64,000 bases of DNA. It comes from Tsukamurella ocularis (GTDB lineage: Bacteria; Actinomycetota; Actinomycetes; Mycobacteriales; Mycobacteriaceae). A model generated the notes under the pieces. It worked only from the letters and a program-made list of their open reading frames with translations. It was not told the DNA's origin and did not search any database. This document shows positions 44,762 through 54,572 of the stretch, piece after piece. Where the stretch lies: contig NZ_JANUCJ010000002.1 in assembly GCF_024807615.1 (NCBI RefSeq), positions 558,001 through 622,000 of the forward strand, in the 5' to 3' direction. Within the stretch, counting starts at the first letter, position 1; the number at the start of each line of letters is the position of its first letter. The translations under genes and the position numbers were made by a program.

Positions 44762-46147
44762 GTGGCCGAGAACGAACCGATCGCCGAGACCACCCCGATC
44801 GAGAACGCGGCTCCCAAGCCGACGCCGGGCGCCCGGCCCGGCCCCAAGCCGCATCCCGGCCCCCGCCCCGGCGGTCCGCGCCCCCACGCCCCCGCCGCTG
44901 CGCAGGCCGCGCCGCGCACGCGCCCGGCGTCCGATCCGACCAAGCACGGCCGGGTCGACGAGGACGGCACCGTCTACGTCGTGACCTCGGGCGGCGAGCG
45001 CGCCGTCGGTTCGTGGCAGGCCGGCGAGTCCGCGGAGGGCCTCGCGCACTTCGGCCGCAAGTACGACGAGCTCGCCACCGAGGTGGAGGTGCTCGAGGAA
45101 CGCCTGGCCAGCGGCACCGGCGACCCGAAGAAGATCCGCACCGCGGCCCAGCAGGTCGCGGACACGCTTCCTACCGCGGCCGTCGTGGGCGATCTTGACG
45201 GCCTCGCCGCCCGTGTCGGTGCGCTCCTCACAGGCGCCGACACCGCCATCGTCACCGCGCATGCCGACCGCGAGAAGAGCCGGTCCGAGGGCATCGCCCG
45301 CAAGGAGGCGCTGGCCGCGGAGGCCGAGCAGATCGCCGCCGAGGCCACCCAGTGGAAGACCGCGGGCGACCGGATGCGCACCCTGCTCGACGAGTGGAAG
45401 ACGATCAAGGGCGTCGACCGTAAGACCGACGACGCGCTGTGGAAGCGCTACTCCAAGGCCCGCGACGCCTTCAATAAGCGACGCGGCGCGCACTTCGCCG
45501 AGCTCGATCGCGAGCGTGCCGGTGCGAAGGCGCGCAAGGAGGAGCTGATCGCCGAGGCGGAGAAGCTCAAGAACGACACCTCGTGGGGCGAGACCTCGGC
45601 GAAGTTCCGCGACCTGCTCTCGAAGTGGAAGGCGGCCGGCCGCGCGCCGCGCGACACCGACGACGCGCTGTGGGCCCGGTTCAAGGGCATCCAGGACGAG
45701 TTCTTCTCGGCACGCAACGCCGCCGCCGACGAGCGGGACGCGGAGTTCTCCGAGAACGGCAAGGCCAAGCAGGCGCTGCTCGACGAGTACACGCCGCGCA
45801 TCGAGTCGGCGCAGGGTCTCCCCGCCCAGAAGGCCGCACTGCGCGAGCTGCAGGACAAGTGGGAGGGGATCGGCAAGGTCCCGCGCGAGCAGATGGGTTC
45901 CCTCGAGGCCGGGATCCGCGCGCTCGAGAAGAAGATCAAGGCCGCGGACGACACCCAGTGGCGCCGCAGCGACCCCGAGGCCGCGGCTCGCGCCGCGCAG
46001 TTCCGGGACCGCGTCGCGCAGTTCGAGGAGCAGGCCGAGAAGGCGGAGAGCGCCGGCAAGACCAAGGACGCCGTGCGGCTGCGCGAGCAGGCGCAGCAGT
46101 GGCGCGAGTGGGCCGATGCCGCGGAGGGCGCGGTCGAGAACCGCTAG
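44762..46147 (+). CDS. DUF349 domain-containing protein
   Basis: A 461-residue cytosolic protein. Residues 1-60 are rich in Pro/Ala and disordered (PGARPGPKPHPGPRPGG). From about 90 it is helical and charged, with repeated DUF349 modules (LLDEWKTIKGVDRKTDDALWKRY; LLSKWKAAGRAPRDTDDALWARF; LQDKWEGIGKVPRE). Homologous to Rv2731; function unknown, although DUF349 proteins elsewhere have been linked to replication and RNA processes. GGGGAG precedes the GTG at 44762. Six bases separate it from the ATPase gene. Confidence 0.87.
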   Translation: MAENEPIAETTPIENAAPKPTPGARPGPKPHPGPRPGGPRPHAPAAAQAAPRTRPASDPTKHGRVDEDGTVYVVTSGGERAVGSWQAGESAEGLAHFGRKYDELATEVEVLEERLASGTGDPKKIRTAAQQVADTLPTAAVVGDLDGLAARVGALLTGADTAIVTAHADREKSRSEGIARKEALAAEAEQIAAEATQWKTAGDRMRTLLDEWKTIKGVDRKTDDALWKRYSKARDAFNKRRGAHFAELDRERAGAKARKEELIAEAEKLKNDTSWGETSAKFRDLLSKWKAAGRAPRDTDDALWARFKGIQDEFFSARNAAADERDAEFSENGKAKQALLDEYTPRIESAQGLPAQKAALRELQDKWEGIGKVPREQMGSLEAGIRALEKKIKAADDTQWRRSDPEAAARAAQFRDRVAQFEEQAEKAESAGKTKDAVRLREQAQQWREWADAAEGAVENR

Positions 46148-46153
46148 AGCGCG

Positions 46154-46987
46154 GTGTTCGTCGAGGGCGTCCGAGTCGGGGGGTCGGGCCGCGGGCTCCC
46201 GCGGTGGGTGCGGGAGGTGCCTGCCCTGCGGCCGCTGATCGACGGGGCCCGCGTTCCGCTGACGGCGGCGGTGACCTTCGTCGTCGGCGAGAACGGCTCG
46301 GGCAAGTCGACGTTCGTGGAGGCCATCGCCGAACAGTTCGGGCTCGATGCCCGAGGCGGGCGCGCCGCGGTCCTCGGCGGCAACCTCGATACCGAGAAGA
46401 CCCCACTCGGCGAGGCACTCCTCCTCGACCTCACGCACCGTGGCCTCGCGATGCGGCGTGGCCCCAGGACGAGCCGGCACGGCTTCTTCCTCCGCGCCGA
46501 GACAGTTTTGGAGATGAACGCGCGGTACAGCGGGAAGCCCGGCTATTGGGACGACGTCGACGTCCTCAGCCACGGCGAGGGCTTCTTCAGCATCTTCGAG
46601 ACGATGCTCACCGCGCCCGGCTTCTACGTCTTCGACGAGCCGGAGTCGGCGCTGTCCTTCCACTCGTGCCTGCGGCTCGTCGCGCTGTTCGGCCAGCTGC
46701 GCGACAGCGGCTCGCAGATCATCTGCGCCACCCACTCACCGGTCCTGACGGCGCTGCCCGGCGCGCAGGTCATCGAGATGACACCCGCGGGCCCGACCCC
46801 CACCCCGTGGCGCGACCTCGAACTGGTCCGGCACTGGCAACGCTTCCTGGAGCATCCCGAGACCTACCTCGGCGAATTGGTCACGCGCACCGTCGAACGG
46901 GCTACCGAGCCCGAACGCACCGTCTCGGTCGAGGACGAGCGGGAACTGATCCGGCGCCTCCGCGAACGGATCTACCGCGAGGACTGA
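46154..46987 (+). CDS. AAA/ABC-type ATPase
   Basis: A 277-residue soluble ATPase. Walker A GENGSGKST is at 45-53, the signature-like LSHGEGF near 139, Walker B FYVFDEPESALS near 157 and the switch His in ICATHSPVL near 197. There are no membrane segments or transporter partner, so it is not a transport ATPase; the fold is that of small AAA_21/RecF-like ATPases found in many actinobacteria. It follows DUF349 by six bases, suggesting co-transcription. Role unknown. Confidence 0.8.
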   Translation: MFVEGVRVGGSGRGLPRWVREVPALRPLIDGARVPLTAAVTFVVGENGSGKSTFVEAIAEQFGLDARGGRAAVLGGNLDTEKTPLGEALLLDLTHRGLAMRRGPRTSRHGFFLRAETVLEMNARYSGKPGYWDDVDVLSHGEGFFSIFETMLTAPGFYVFDEPESALSFHSCLRLVALFGQLRDSGSQIICATHSPVLTALPGAQVIEMTPAGPTPTPWRDLELVRHWQRFLEHPETYLGELVTRTVERATEPERTVSVEDERELIRRLRERIYRED

Positions 46988-46990
46988 ACG

Positions 46991-47626
46991 TCAGTTCTCG
47001 TCGGTGGGGCGCTGCGGGCGCGGCGGCTGCTGGCCGATGCGGTTCGACCGGGCGAACTCGTCCCACTGGGAGGCGGCGTCGCGGCGCTCCTGCTCGGCGG
47101 CGAGCTGGAACGGCGTGCGGGCCCAGATCGTCTTGATCCACACGATCGCGAGCACGATCATCGCGAGCCAGCCCAGGTAGAGGCCGATCCCGGCGCCTGT
47201 GGGCGGCTCGCCGTGCAGCCCGGTGGTCTGCCGCGACCACACCGACAGGAGGCCGAAGACGATCGCGACGCCGCAGCCGGCACCCGCGATCACGGACAGC
47301 ACCCAGCGGCGGGTCAGCAGCGCAGCGCCGGAGGCGAAGACGCCGAACAGCACCTCGAGCCAGACGAAGATCTTCGAGACGATCACCAGCGAGCTGCCCT
47401 CGATGTGCGGGTCGCCGGTGATGATCTCGATGCCGGTCACCGACCCGGTGTGCGGCAACGCGAGCGAGCCGATCACCACGACCACGGCGATCGCGGCCAC
47501 CAGGATCCGCGGGCTGACCTGGAACTCGCCGGCGAGCTTGCGCTCGACGGACTCGACCTGCGTCCGCAGGCTCTCCAGCTCTTCGGCGCTCCGGGGGTTC
47601 TCGCTGTCGGCGTTCATGGAGTCCAT
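46991..47626 (-). CDS. Membrane protein, Rv2732c-type
   Basis: A 211-residue protein with a charged, probably coiled-coil N-terminus (about 5-35) and four hydrophobic segments (about 40-60, 85-105, 112-130, 150-170), then a polar tail. It occupies the place of Rv2732c next to miaB and is conserved in Mycobacteriales. Function unknown. Met at residue 4 (47617) is an alternative start. It starts 49 bases after the miaB stop. Confidence 0.78.
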   Translation of the reverse strand: MDSMNADSENPRSAEELESLRTQVESVERKLAGEFQVSPRILVAAIAVVVVIGSLALPHTGSVTGIEIITGDPHIEGSSLVIVSKIFVWLEVLFGVFASGAALLTRRWVLSVIAGAGCGVAIVFGLLSVWSRQTTGLHGEPPTGAGIGLYLGWLAMIVLAIVWIKTIWARTPFQLAAEQERRDAASQWDEFARSNRIGQQPPRPQRPTDEN

Positions 47627-47675
47627 TGTCCACCCCGCACCGGGCGTTGTCTCCTACAGGTCGTCGTAGAGGCGA

Positions 47676-49199
47676 TCAGCAGGTCGAGCACCCCGTCGGC
47701 GCAGGTGCGGCGGTGGGCGCCGGGCGGCCGACCGGCGGCAGTCCGAGCCCCACGCCGACGGGCGCCGTGACGGGGGTGATGGAGGCCTCCACGTTATCGC
47801 CCGCGCGGGTGCGGCGGTGACTGAGCACGCCGCCGTCCGCGACCAGGTGGTGGGGAGCCGCGCCCGTGATCTCGACCTCGACGACATCGCCGGGCCGGAT
47901 GCCCTCGTCGCCGGCGAAGTGCACGAGCCGGCCGTCGCGGGCGCGCCCGGACATGCGCTTGGTCTCGGCGTCCTTGCGGCCCTCGCCGAGCGCGACCAGT
48001 AGCTCGACCCGCCGGCCGACCTGCTTCCGATTCTCCTCGAGCGTGATCCGCTCCTGCAGGGCGATGAGCCGGTCGTAGCGCTCCTGCACGACCTTCTTCG
48101 GCAGCTGGTCGGGCAGGTCCGCGGCAGGAGTACCGGGGCGAATCGAGTACTGGAAGGTGAAGGCGGAGCTGAACCGGGCCTTCTCGACCACGTCGAGGGT
48201 GGCCTGGAAGTCCTCCTCGGTCTCCCCCGGGAAGCCGACGATGATGTCGGTGGTGATCGCGGCGTGCGGGATCCGCTCGCGGACGCGGTCGAGGATGCCG
48301 AGGAACTTGGTGCTGCGGTAGCTGCGGCGCATCTCCTTGAGCACGCGGTCCGAGCCGGACTGCAGGGGCATGTGCAGCTGGGGGCAGATGTTCGGGGTCT
48401 CCGCCATGGCGTCGATGACGTCGTCGGTGAACTCGGCCGGGTGCGGGCTGGTGAACCGGACCCGCTCGAGGCCCTCGATGCGGCCGCAGGCGCGCAGCAG
48501 GTCGGCGAAGGCGCCCCGGTCGCGCGGCAGCTCGGGGTCCGCGAAGTTCACGCCGTAGGCGTTGACGTTCTGGCCGAGCAGCGTGACCTCGGAGACGCCC
48601 TGGTCGACGAGGGCCTGGACCTCGGCGAGGATGTCGCCGGGGCGGCGGTCGACCTCCTTGCCGCGGAGGCTCGGCACGATGCAGAACGTGCAGGTGTTGT
48701 TGCAGCCGACCGAGATGGAGACCCACCCGGCGTAGGCGCTCTCGCGGCGGGCGGGCAGCGTCGACGGGAAGGCGTCCAGCGCCTCCTTGATCTCGACCTC
48801 GGCCTTCTCGTTGTGCCGCGCCCGCTCGAGCAGGGTGGGCAGGGAGCCGATGTTGTGGGTGCCGAAGACCACGTCGACCCACGGGGCCTTCTTGACGACG
48901 GTGCCGCGGTCCTTCTGGGCGAGGCAGCCGCCGACGGCGATCTGCATGCCGGGCCGCTCCCGCTTGATCGGCGCGAGGTGGCTGAGGTTGCCGTACAGCT
49001 TGTTGTCGGCGTTCTCCCGGACCGCGCAGGTGTTGAAGACCACGAGGTCGGCCTGTTCGCCGCCGTCCGCACGCACGTAGCCGGCGTCCTCGAGCAGGCC
49101 CGAGAGCCGCTCGGAATCGTGCACGTTCATCTGGCAGCCGTACGTTCTGACCTGATACGTCCGGGCGCCGGTGGTGCTGGTGGAGGCTGATTCGATCAC
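47676..49199 (-). CDS. miaB: tRNA-2-methylthio-N6-dimethylallyladenosine synthase MiaB
   Basis: A 507-residue radical-SAM methylthiotransferase acting on i6A37 of tRNA. The N-terminal cluster cysteines are in [15 protein letters not shown] and GGCLAQ; the radical-SAM cluster is [12 protein letters not shown]; a TRAM domain follows, with an extra Pro/Ala-rich tail of about 60 residues ending in Cys. The GTG at 49199 is chosen because TACCCT (49206-49211, minus) lies 6 bases before it; there is no upstream ATG within the conserved part. Divergent from the glutamate ABC operon. Confidence 0.95.
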   Translation of the reverse strand: MIESASTSTTGARTYQVRTYGCQMNVHDSERLSGLLEDAGYVRADGGEQADLVVFNTCAVRENADNKLYGNLSHLAPIKRERPGMQIAVGGCLAQKDRGTVVKKAPWVDVVFGTHNIGSLPTLLERARHNEKAEVEIKEALDAFPSTLPARRESAYAGWVSISVGCNNTCTFCIVPSLRGKEVDRRPGDILAEVQALVDQGVSEVTLLGQNVNAYGVNFADPELPRDRGAFADLLRACGRIEGLERVRFTSPHPAEFTDDVIDAMAETPNICPQLHMPLQSGSDRVLKEMRRSYRSTKFLGILDRVRERIPHAAITTDIIVGFPGETEEDFQATLDVVEKARFSSAFTFQYSIRPGTPAADLPDQLPKKVVQERYDRLIALQERITLEENRKQVGRRVELLVALGEGRKDAETKRMSGRARDGRLVHFAGDEGIRPGDVVEVEITGAAPHHLVADGGVLSHRRTRAGDNVEASITPVTAPVGVGLGLPPVGRPAPTAAPAPTGCSTC

Positions 49200-49325
49200 T
49201 TCACCAGGGTATCCGGCGAGTGCAAATCGCCCGGTCCGAGCGCGTCGAACGGTCTCGGAGGCGCACTGTCGGAAATTCGCGGCACCAATACTGCGGACTT
49301 TACGCGGACGAAACCTGATCAATCA

Positions 49326-49331
49326 TAGGGT
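49326..49331 (+). promoter_or_regulatory. -10 element of the glutamate ABC operon (leaderless start)
   Basis: TAGGGT ends 7 bases before the ATG at 49339 and no Shine-Dalgarno is present, so the first gene is probably translated from a leaderless mRNA. The rest of the 139-base miaB/gluA region shows no other clear signal. Confidence 0.45.
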
Positions 49332-49338
49332 CGACTCC

Positions 49339-50109
49339 ATGACTACACCCGCAGCGACCGGGCCCACCGGCGCGGTCCCCATGATCGAGATCGAGTCCGT
49401 CGACAAACACTTCGGCGCACTCCACGTGCTCAAGGACATCAACCTCACCGTGCCGAAGGGACAGGTCGTGGTGATGCTGGGCCCATCGGGCTCGGGCAAG
49501 TCCACGCTGTGCCGCACGATCAACCGGCTCGAGCCGATCGACTCCGGGACCATCAAGATCGACGGTGCCGTGCTCCCGTCGGAGGGCAAGGGCCTGGCGA
49601 ACCTCCGCGCCGAGGTCGGCATGGTGTTCCAGTCGTTCAACCTGTTCGCGCACAAGACGATCCTCGACAACGTGACGCTCGGCCCGATGAAGGTCCGCAA
49701 GCAGAACAAGGCCGACGCCGAGAAGCGCGCACTGGAGCTCCTCGACCGGGTGGGCATCGTCGCGCAGAAGGACAAGTACCCCGCGCAGCTTTCGGGCGGA
49801 CAGCAGCAGCGCGTGGCGATCGCCCGAGCGCTCGCGATGGGCCCCAAGGTGATGCTGTTCGACGAGCCGACCTCGGCGCTCGACCCGGAGATGGTCAACG
49901 AGGTGCTCGACGTGATGGTGGGTCTCGCCAAGGAGGGCATGACGATGGTGTGCGTGACCCACGAGATGGGCTTCGCACGCAAGGCCGCCGACCGTATCCT
50001 GTTCCTCGCGGATGGCCAGATCGTCGAGGACACCGAGCCGGAGTCCTTCTTCACCGCACCGAAGTCGGACCGCGCGAAGGACTTCCTCGGCAAGATCCTG
50101 GGGCACTGA
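49339..50109 (+). CDS. gluA: Glutamate-type ABC transporter ATP-binding protein
   Basis: A 256-residue ABC ATPase of the polar amino acid (GluA/GlnQ) class. Walker [10 protein letters not shown] is near 49-57, the signature [15 protein letters not shown] near 151 and Walker [17 protein letters not shown] near 171. It energises uptake with GluC/GluD. Its stop overlaps the start of the binding-protein gene (TGATG). First gene of a five-gene operon. Confidence 0.93.
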   Translation: MTTPAATGPTGAVPMIEIESVDKHFGALHVLKDINLTVPKGQVVVMLGPSGSGKSTLCRTINRLEPIDSGTIKIDGAVLPSEGKGLANLRAEVGMVFQSFNLFAHKTILDNVTLGPMKVRKQNKADAEKRALELLDRVGIVAQKDKYPAQLSGGQQQRVAIARALAMGPKVMLFDEPTSALDPEMVNEVLDVMVGLAKEGMTMVCVTHEMGFARKAADRILFLADGQIVEDTEPESFFTAPKSDRAKDFLGKILGH

Positions 50110-51308
50110 TGACACACCCACAGAGCACCCGGCCCCGTCGGTGGCGAGGCACGATCGCGGCCGTCGCCGCCGCCCTCGTGGCCGTTCCCGTCCTGTCGGC
50201 GTGCGGCACGGACACCCCGCGCAGCCTCCTCGACTCCATCAAGAACGGCGACGTCGTCCTCGGCACCAAGTACGACCAGCCCGGCCTCGCGAACCGTAAC
50301 CCGGACAAGTCGCACAGCGGATCCGATGTGGACGTGTCCGAGTTCGTCATCAAGCAGGTGGCCAAGAACAACGGCTGGGCCGAACCGAAGATCACCTGGA
50401 AGGAGACTCCGTCTCCCCTGCGCGAGCGGATGATCGAGAACGGCGAGGTCGACATGATCGCCGCCACGTACTCGATCAGCGCCGCCCGCACCAAGAAGGT
50501 CGACTTCGCGGGCCCGTACCTCACCACCTACCAGGCACTCCTGGTGAGCAAGAAGACCGCGGATCCGATCAAGAGCCTCGAGGACCTCAACTCCGGCCGC
50601 AAGCTGTGTTCTGTGTCGGGCTCGACCTCGGCGATCAACGTCAAGGCCGCACTACCGAACGTCCAGCTGCAGCAGTACGACGGCTACGCCTCGTGCGTCG
50701 AGGGCGTCCGGCGCGGCGTGCTGGATGCGCTCACCACCGACGCGACGATCCTCGCCGGCTTCCAGGCCAAGTACCCGGGCGAGTTCGACATCGTGCCGAT
50801 GACCTACCCGAAGGACGTGACCCTGACGAGCAGCACCGGGACCAAGACCGAGAAGAAGAAGGGCGACCAGTTCTCCACCGAGCGGTACGGCATCGGCATC
50901 CGCAAGGGTGACGCCGATGCGCTCCGCGAGGTGAACAAGGCGCTGCGCCAGATGATCCTCGGAGAGCAGGGCACCGCCACCTACGACGTGGAGGCCGTTC
51001 CGGCGGTGCCGTCCTGTGTGGTCCCGGCCGCGGTCGTCTCCACCTTCACCGGTCTCACCTACGCCAATCCCGACAACGCGCTGTTCCAGGCGCTCCGGAA
51101 GAACCTCGGCGAGTACGCGAACACCATGATCGAGCAGGGGCGCCCCGTCGACGGCGGTAAGCCCAAGTCCGTCCTCGTCGCCGTCCCCGGCGACCAGACG
51201 TGGCTGCTTCCCGACAAGGACGGCAACGTGAAGGTCACGGTGAACGGCCAGTCCATGACGCTGCCGAAGGCCGATCCGCGGGCGCAATGCACGAAGGCAG
51301 GTGTCTGA
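50109..51308 (+). CDS. gluB: Glutamate-type ABC substrate-binding lipoprotein with C-terminal extension
   Basis: A 399-residue extracytoplasmic binding protein. The lipobox LSAC puts the lipid-anchored Cys near residue 32. The binding fold spans about 45-290 (VDMIAATYSISAARTKKVDFAGPYLTT). About 100 further residues (VPSCVVPAAVVSTFTGLTY ... TWLLPDKDGNVKVTVNGQS) exceed the usual GluB length of about 295 and contain a short beta-rich repeat-like end of unknown role. Translationally coupled to gluA. Confidence 0.9.
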   Translation: MTHPQSTRPRRWRGTIAAVAAALVAVPVLSACGTDTPRSLLDSIKNGDVVLGTKYDQPGLANRNPDKSHSGSDVDVSEFVIKQVAKNNGWAEPKITWKETPSPLRERMIENGEVDMIAATYSISAARTKKVDFAGPYLTTYQALLVSKKTADPIKSLEDLNSGRKLCSVSGSTSAINVKAALPNVQLQQYDGYASCVEGVRRGVLDALTTDATILAGFQAKYPGEFDIVPMTYPKDVTLTSSTGTKTEKKKGDQFSTERYGIGIRKGDADALREVNKALRQMILGEQGTATYDVEAVPAVPSCVVPAAVVSTFTGLTYANPDNALFQALRKNLGEYANTMIEQGRPVDGGKPKSVLVAVPGDQTWLLPDKDGNVKVTVNGQSMTLPKADPRAQCTKAGV

Positions 51309-51310
51309 AC

Positions 51311-51985
51311 ATGTGGGAAGACCTCGGGCCACAGCTGTGGCCGGCGTTCTGGGTGACGATCAAGCTGACCTTCTGGTCGGCGATCGGCGCCACCATCTGG
51401 GGCACGATTCTCGCGGGCATGCGGGTGTCCCCCGTCCCCGCGATGCGGGTGTTCGGCACCTGGTACGTCAACATCGTGCGCAACACGCCGCTCACGCTCA
51501 TCATCCTGTTCCTCTCTCTCGGCCTGTACCAGAACATGGCGCTCGCGCTGGTGCCGAACGACGCGAACTTCACCGAGAACAACAACTTCTGGCTCGCGGT
51601 CATCGGCTTCGTCGTCTACACGGCGACGTTCGTGTGCGAGACGCTGCGATCCGGCTTCAACACCGTCCCGCTGGGACAGGCCGAGGCGGCGCGCTCGCTG
51701 GGCCTGAACTTCATCCAGGTGTTCCGGCTGATCGTGCTGCCGCAGGCCGGCCGCGCGGTGATCGCCCCGATGGGCAGCGTGCTCATCGCGCTGACCAAGA
51801 ACACCACGATCGCCTCGATCATCGGTGTCGGCGAGGCCGCGTTGCTGATGAAGGAACAACTCGAACTGCACAGTGATCAGCTGATCCTGATCTTCGTCAT
51901 CTTCGCGGCGGCGTTCATGGTGATCACACTCTCCGAGGGAGCCGTCTTCGGCTACTTCGCCAAGCGACTGGCGGTGAAGCGATGA
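51311..51985 (+). CDS. gluC: Glutamate-type ABC permease GluC
   Basis: A 224-residue inner-membrane permease of the HisM family, with about five membrane segments and the ATPase-contact EAA loop ([25 protein letters not shown]). It pairs with GluD. It starts two bases after the gluB stop and overlaps gluD by four bases (ATGA). Confidence 0.93.
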   Translation: MWEDLGPQLWPAFWVTIKLTFWSAIGATIWGTILAGMRVSPVPAMRVFGTWYVNIVRNTPLTLIILFLSLGLYQNMALALVPNDANFTENNNFWLAVIGFVVYTATFVCETLRSGFNTVPLGQAEAARSLGLNFIQVFRLIVLPQAGRAVIAPMGSVLIALTKNTTIASIIGVGEAALLMKEQLELHSDQLILIFVIFAAAFMVITLSEGAVFGYFAKRLAVKR

Positions 51986-52929
51986 GCGCCAAGGCCACAT
52001 CGACCGTTCTCTACGACGCGCCGGGCCCGAAGGCCCGCGTGCGCAACAACATCATCGCGGTGGCCTTCATCGTGGTGATCGTCGGCCTGTTCGCCTGGGT
52101 GATCACGGCCTTCGCCGCGAACGGACAGTTCGATCGGGAGAAGCTCGAGCCCTTCGTCGACACGAACTATTGGGGGACGTACATCCTCCCGGGCCTGTGG
52201 GGCACGTTCAAGGCCGCGCTCGCCTCGATCATCCTCGCAATGATCATGGGGGCCTTCCTCGGCATCGGACGCCTCTCGGATCACCGTTCGGTCCGCTGGG
52301 CCACGGGCGCCATCGTCGAGTTCTTCCGCGCCATCCCGGTGCTGATCCTGATCTACTTCTTGTACATCGTTTTCGGCGTCTACAAGGTGTTCACGTCGGA
52401 CTACATCGCCTTCTTCGCGGTGGTGTTCGGCCTGACCCTGTACAACGGCTCGGTGATCGCGGAGATCCTGCGGTCGGGCATCAACTCCCTGCCGAGCGGC
52501 CAGTTCGAGGCGGCCAAAGCACTCGGGCTGCGGAAGTCGCAGACCATGCGGCTGATCCTGCTGCCGCAGGCCGTCGCCGCGATGCTTCCGGCGCTGATCT
52601 CGCAGATGGTCATCGCGCTCAAGGACAGCGCGCTCGGCTACCAGATCGGCTACATCGAAGTGGTGAAGTCCGGCATCCAAGCGGGCAACGAGTGGGGCAA
52701 CGTGATCCCCTCGCTGATCATGGTGGCGATCATCATGATCCTCATCAACTTCGGGCTCTCGGCGCTCGCATCGAACATCGAGAAGAACCTCCGCGAGGGC
52801 CGCAAGAAGAAGCTGATCGTGGACGCGCCGCACGCGCTTCCCGAACCCGGGCTCATGTCCAAGGAGGTCATGGAGACCACTCACCCGGACCCGAAGCACA
52901 AGGATCTACGGCAGGACTACGGCGACTGA
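51982..52929 (+). CDS. gluD: Glutamate-type ABC permease GluD
   Basis: A 315-residue permease. A membrane segment at about 22-48 precedes the five-segment core; the EAA loop is [26 protein letters not shown]. The C-terminal 40 residues are charged and cytosolic. Start overlaps the gluC stop. The second binding-protein gene follows after five bases. Confidence 0.93.
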   Translation: MSAKATSTVLYDAPGPKARVRNNIIAVAFIVVIVGLFAWVITAFAANGQFDREKLEPFVDTNYWGTYILPGLWGTFKAALASIILAMIMGAFLGIGRLSDHRSVRWATGAIVEFFRAIPVLILIYFLYIVFGVYKVFTSDYIAFFAVVFGLTLYNGSVIAEILRSGINSLPSGQFEAAKALGLRKSQTMRLILLPQAVAAMLPALISQMVIALKDSALGYQIGYIEVVKSGIQAGNEWGNVIPSLIMVAIIMILINFGLSALASNIEKNLREGRKKKLIVDAPHALPEPGLMSKEVMETTHPDPKHKDLRQDYGD

Positions 52930-52934
52930 CGGCC

Positions 52935-53897
52935 ATGCCCTCCCGACCCCGCGCGAGCGCGGCCCTGGCACTGATCACGGTGCTCATGGCCGCGCTCTGC
53001 GCGTGTTCGGGGCCGTCGCCGCGGAGCCTGCTGCGCTCGATCGACGACGGCGCCGTCCTCCTCGGCGTGAAGGCCGACCAGCCCGGCCTGGGGCTGCGGA
53101 GCGGTGACGGGAAGTACTCGGGCTTCGACATCGACGTCGCCCGGTACGTCGTGCGGGCAGTGGCCGCCGCCCGCGGGAAGGCCGAACCGAGGGTCACGTG
53201 GCGCGAGAGCCCGACCTCGCAACGCGAGCAACTGATCGACAACGGGGAGGTGGACGCGATCGTCGCGTCGTACTCGATCGATGCCGCCCGCGCCTCCGCA
53301 GTGACCTTCGCCGGGCCGTACCTCACGACCCGGCAGGGGCTGCTCGTCCGGCGCGACGAGGCGGCCGTCGGCACTGTTTCTGATCTCGGGCGCGACCGGA
53401 CACTGTGCTCGGTGACGGGCTCGACGTCCGCGCGCACCGTCGCTGCCCTGCTCCCCGGCGTGCGGCTCCTGGAGTACGACACCTATTCGGCGTGCGCGGA
53501 TGCGTTGGCGCGCCGCGCCGTCGACGCGGTGACCACCGACGAGGTGATCCTCGCCGGCTTCGCCGCGCAGCGTCCGGACGCCTTCCGCCTCGTCGACATG
53601 GCGCTGCCGAAGGACACCTGTGTCGACGGCCGGCTCCGCTCCGCGGGCGCCCCCTTCTCTGTAGAGCGGTACGGCATCGGTCTGGCGCACGGCGACGGCG
53701 CCGCCCGCGACGCCGTCAACGCCGCGCTGCGGCAGATGCTCGAATCCGGCGAGTGGGAGCGCTCGCTGCGGCGGGCCGTCGGCGACGAGGAGGCCGGGCG
53801 GACCGTCGAACGGGACGGCGGCAGCGACCGGCTCGCCCCCGGCATCGGGGACCTCAGATTCCTCACCGCGACGAGCGCGCCGTGTGCGGCCCGCTGA
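52935..53897 (+). CDS. Second GluB-like substrate-binding lipoprotein
   Basis: A 320-residue paralogue of GluB: lipobox LCAC (Cys near 24), RSLLRSIDDGAVLLGVKADQPGL and VDAIVASYSIDAARASAVTFAGPYLTT mirror the first protein. It lacks the 100-residue extension. Two binding proteins for one ATPase and permease pair suggest a broadened substrate range or affinity. It ends three bases before the converging VOC gene. Confidence 0.87.
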   Translation: MPSRPRASAALALITVLMAALCACSGPSPRSLLRSIDDGAVLLGVKADQPGLGLRSGDGKYSGFDIDVARYVVRAVAAARGKAEPRVTWRESPTSQREQLIDNGEVDAIVASYSIDAARASAVTFAGPYLTTRQGLLVRRDEAAVGTVSDLGRDRTLCSVTGSTSARTVAALLPGVRLLEYDTYSACADALARRAVDAVTTDEVILAGFAAQRPDAFRLVDMALPKDTCVDGRLRSAGAPFSVERYGIGLAHGDGAARDAVNAALRQMLESGEWERSLRRAVGDEEAGRTVERDGGSDRLAPGIGDLRFLTATSAPCAAR

Positions 53898-53900
53898 CCG

Positions 53901-54275
53901 TCACAGGTACGGGCTGGTGAGCAGTTCGATGCCGTGCCCCGCCGGATCGCGGACGTAGACGCCGCGGCCGCCGTGCCCGTGATTGATCCGGCCGGGCTCC
54001 TTCCAGAACGGGTCGGCGGCGAAATCCATTCCGCGGTCGACGAGAAGCGCATGGGCGCGGTCGAAGTGCTCGTCGTCGACGAGGAAGGCGTAGTGCTGCG
54101 GCTGGATCTCGATCGGCGGCGCCGCGATCTGCAGCAGGACGCCGTCCTCGATCTCGAGGTTGGTGAACGGCCCCCAGGACTCGGCGGGGCGGGCCTCGAG
54201 GTAGTCGCGGTAGAACGCCGCGGATTCGTCACTGTTCGTGGCGAAGATGATGGTGTGGTTGAAACGTGCGGGCAA
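53901..54275 (-). CDS. VOC (glyoxalase/bleomycin-resistance) family protein
   Basis: A 124-residue vicinal-oxygen-chelate fold protein with HTIIFATNSDESAAFYRDYLE at the start and VYVRDPAGHGIELL at the end. Metal-binding His and Glu are plausible (H7, E116). Function unknown. The start is TTG at 54275 with GAAGGAGAT before it. A perfect 10-base inverted repeat lies in its leader. Confidence 0.82.
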   Translation of the reverse strand: MPARFNHTIIFATNSDESAAFYRDYLEARPAESWGPFTNLEIEDGVLLQIAAPPIEIQPQHYAFLVDDEHFDRAHALLVDRGMDFAADPFWKEPGRINHGHGGRGVYVRDPAGHGIELLTSPYL

Positions 54276-54293
54276 GGGGATCTCCTTCGGGGT

Positions 54294-54326
54294 TCGGAAT
54301 CGGGTTCGTGCGTTGACCGATTCCGA
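54294..54326. promoter_or_regulatory. 10-base inverted repeat in the leader of the VOC gene
   Basis: TCGGAATCGG and CCGATTCCGA are separated by 13 bases, 19 bases before the VOC start. It could form a hairpin in the mRNA leader or be an operator. The next 130 bases (54327-54459) show nothing I recognise. Confidence 0.45.
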
Positions 54327-54459
54327 GCGGCGGAGACCGCGCCGTCAACCGTTCGCCGGATCACCCATCTGTGCGTGGCCCGAGGCCGTTCCGGCAGTCA
54401 TGCCGAGCACGATACCCGGTGACCGGCTTGCCTGATAGGTCTCGCACGGGAGCGCGCAC

Positions 54460-54500
54460 AGCGAAGCCCCCGGAGTGTTCTCCGGGGGCTCCACTTCGCT
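54460..54500 (-). terminator. Hairpin terminator downstream of recA-recX
   Basis: AGCCCCCGGAG pairs perfectly with CTCCGGGGGCT around TGTT; AGCGAA and TTCGCT extend the helix beyond a small bulge. It lies about 75 bases after the recX stop. Confidence 0.8.
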
Positions 54501-54572
54501 GGGGATCCACTCCCCTGGTTCTCGACGCGCCTCCGCGTGGGCGGCACGGGCGCAGGTGCCGGCGCGCCGTGG

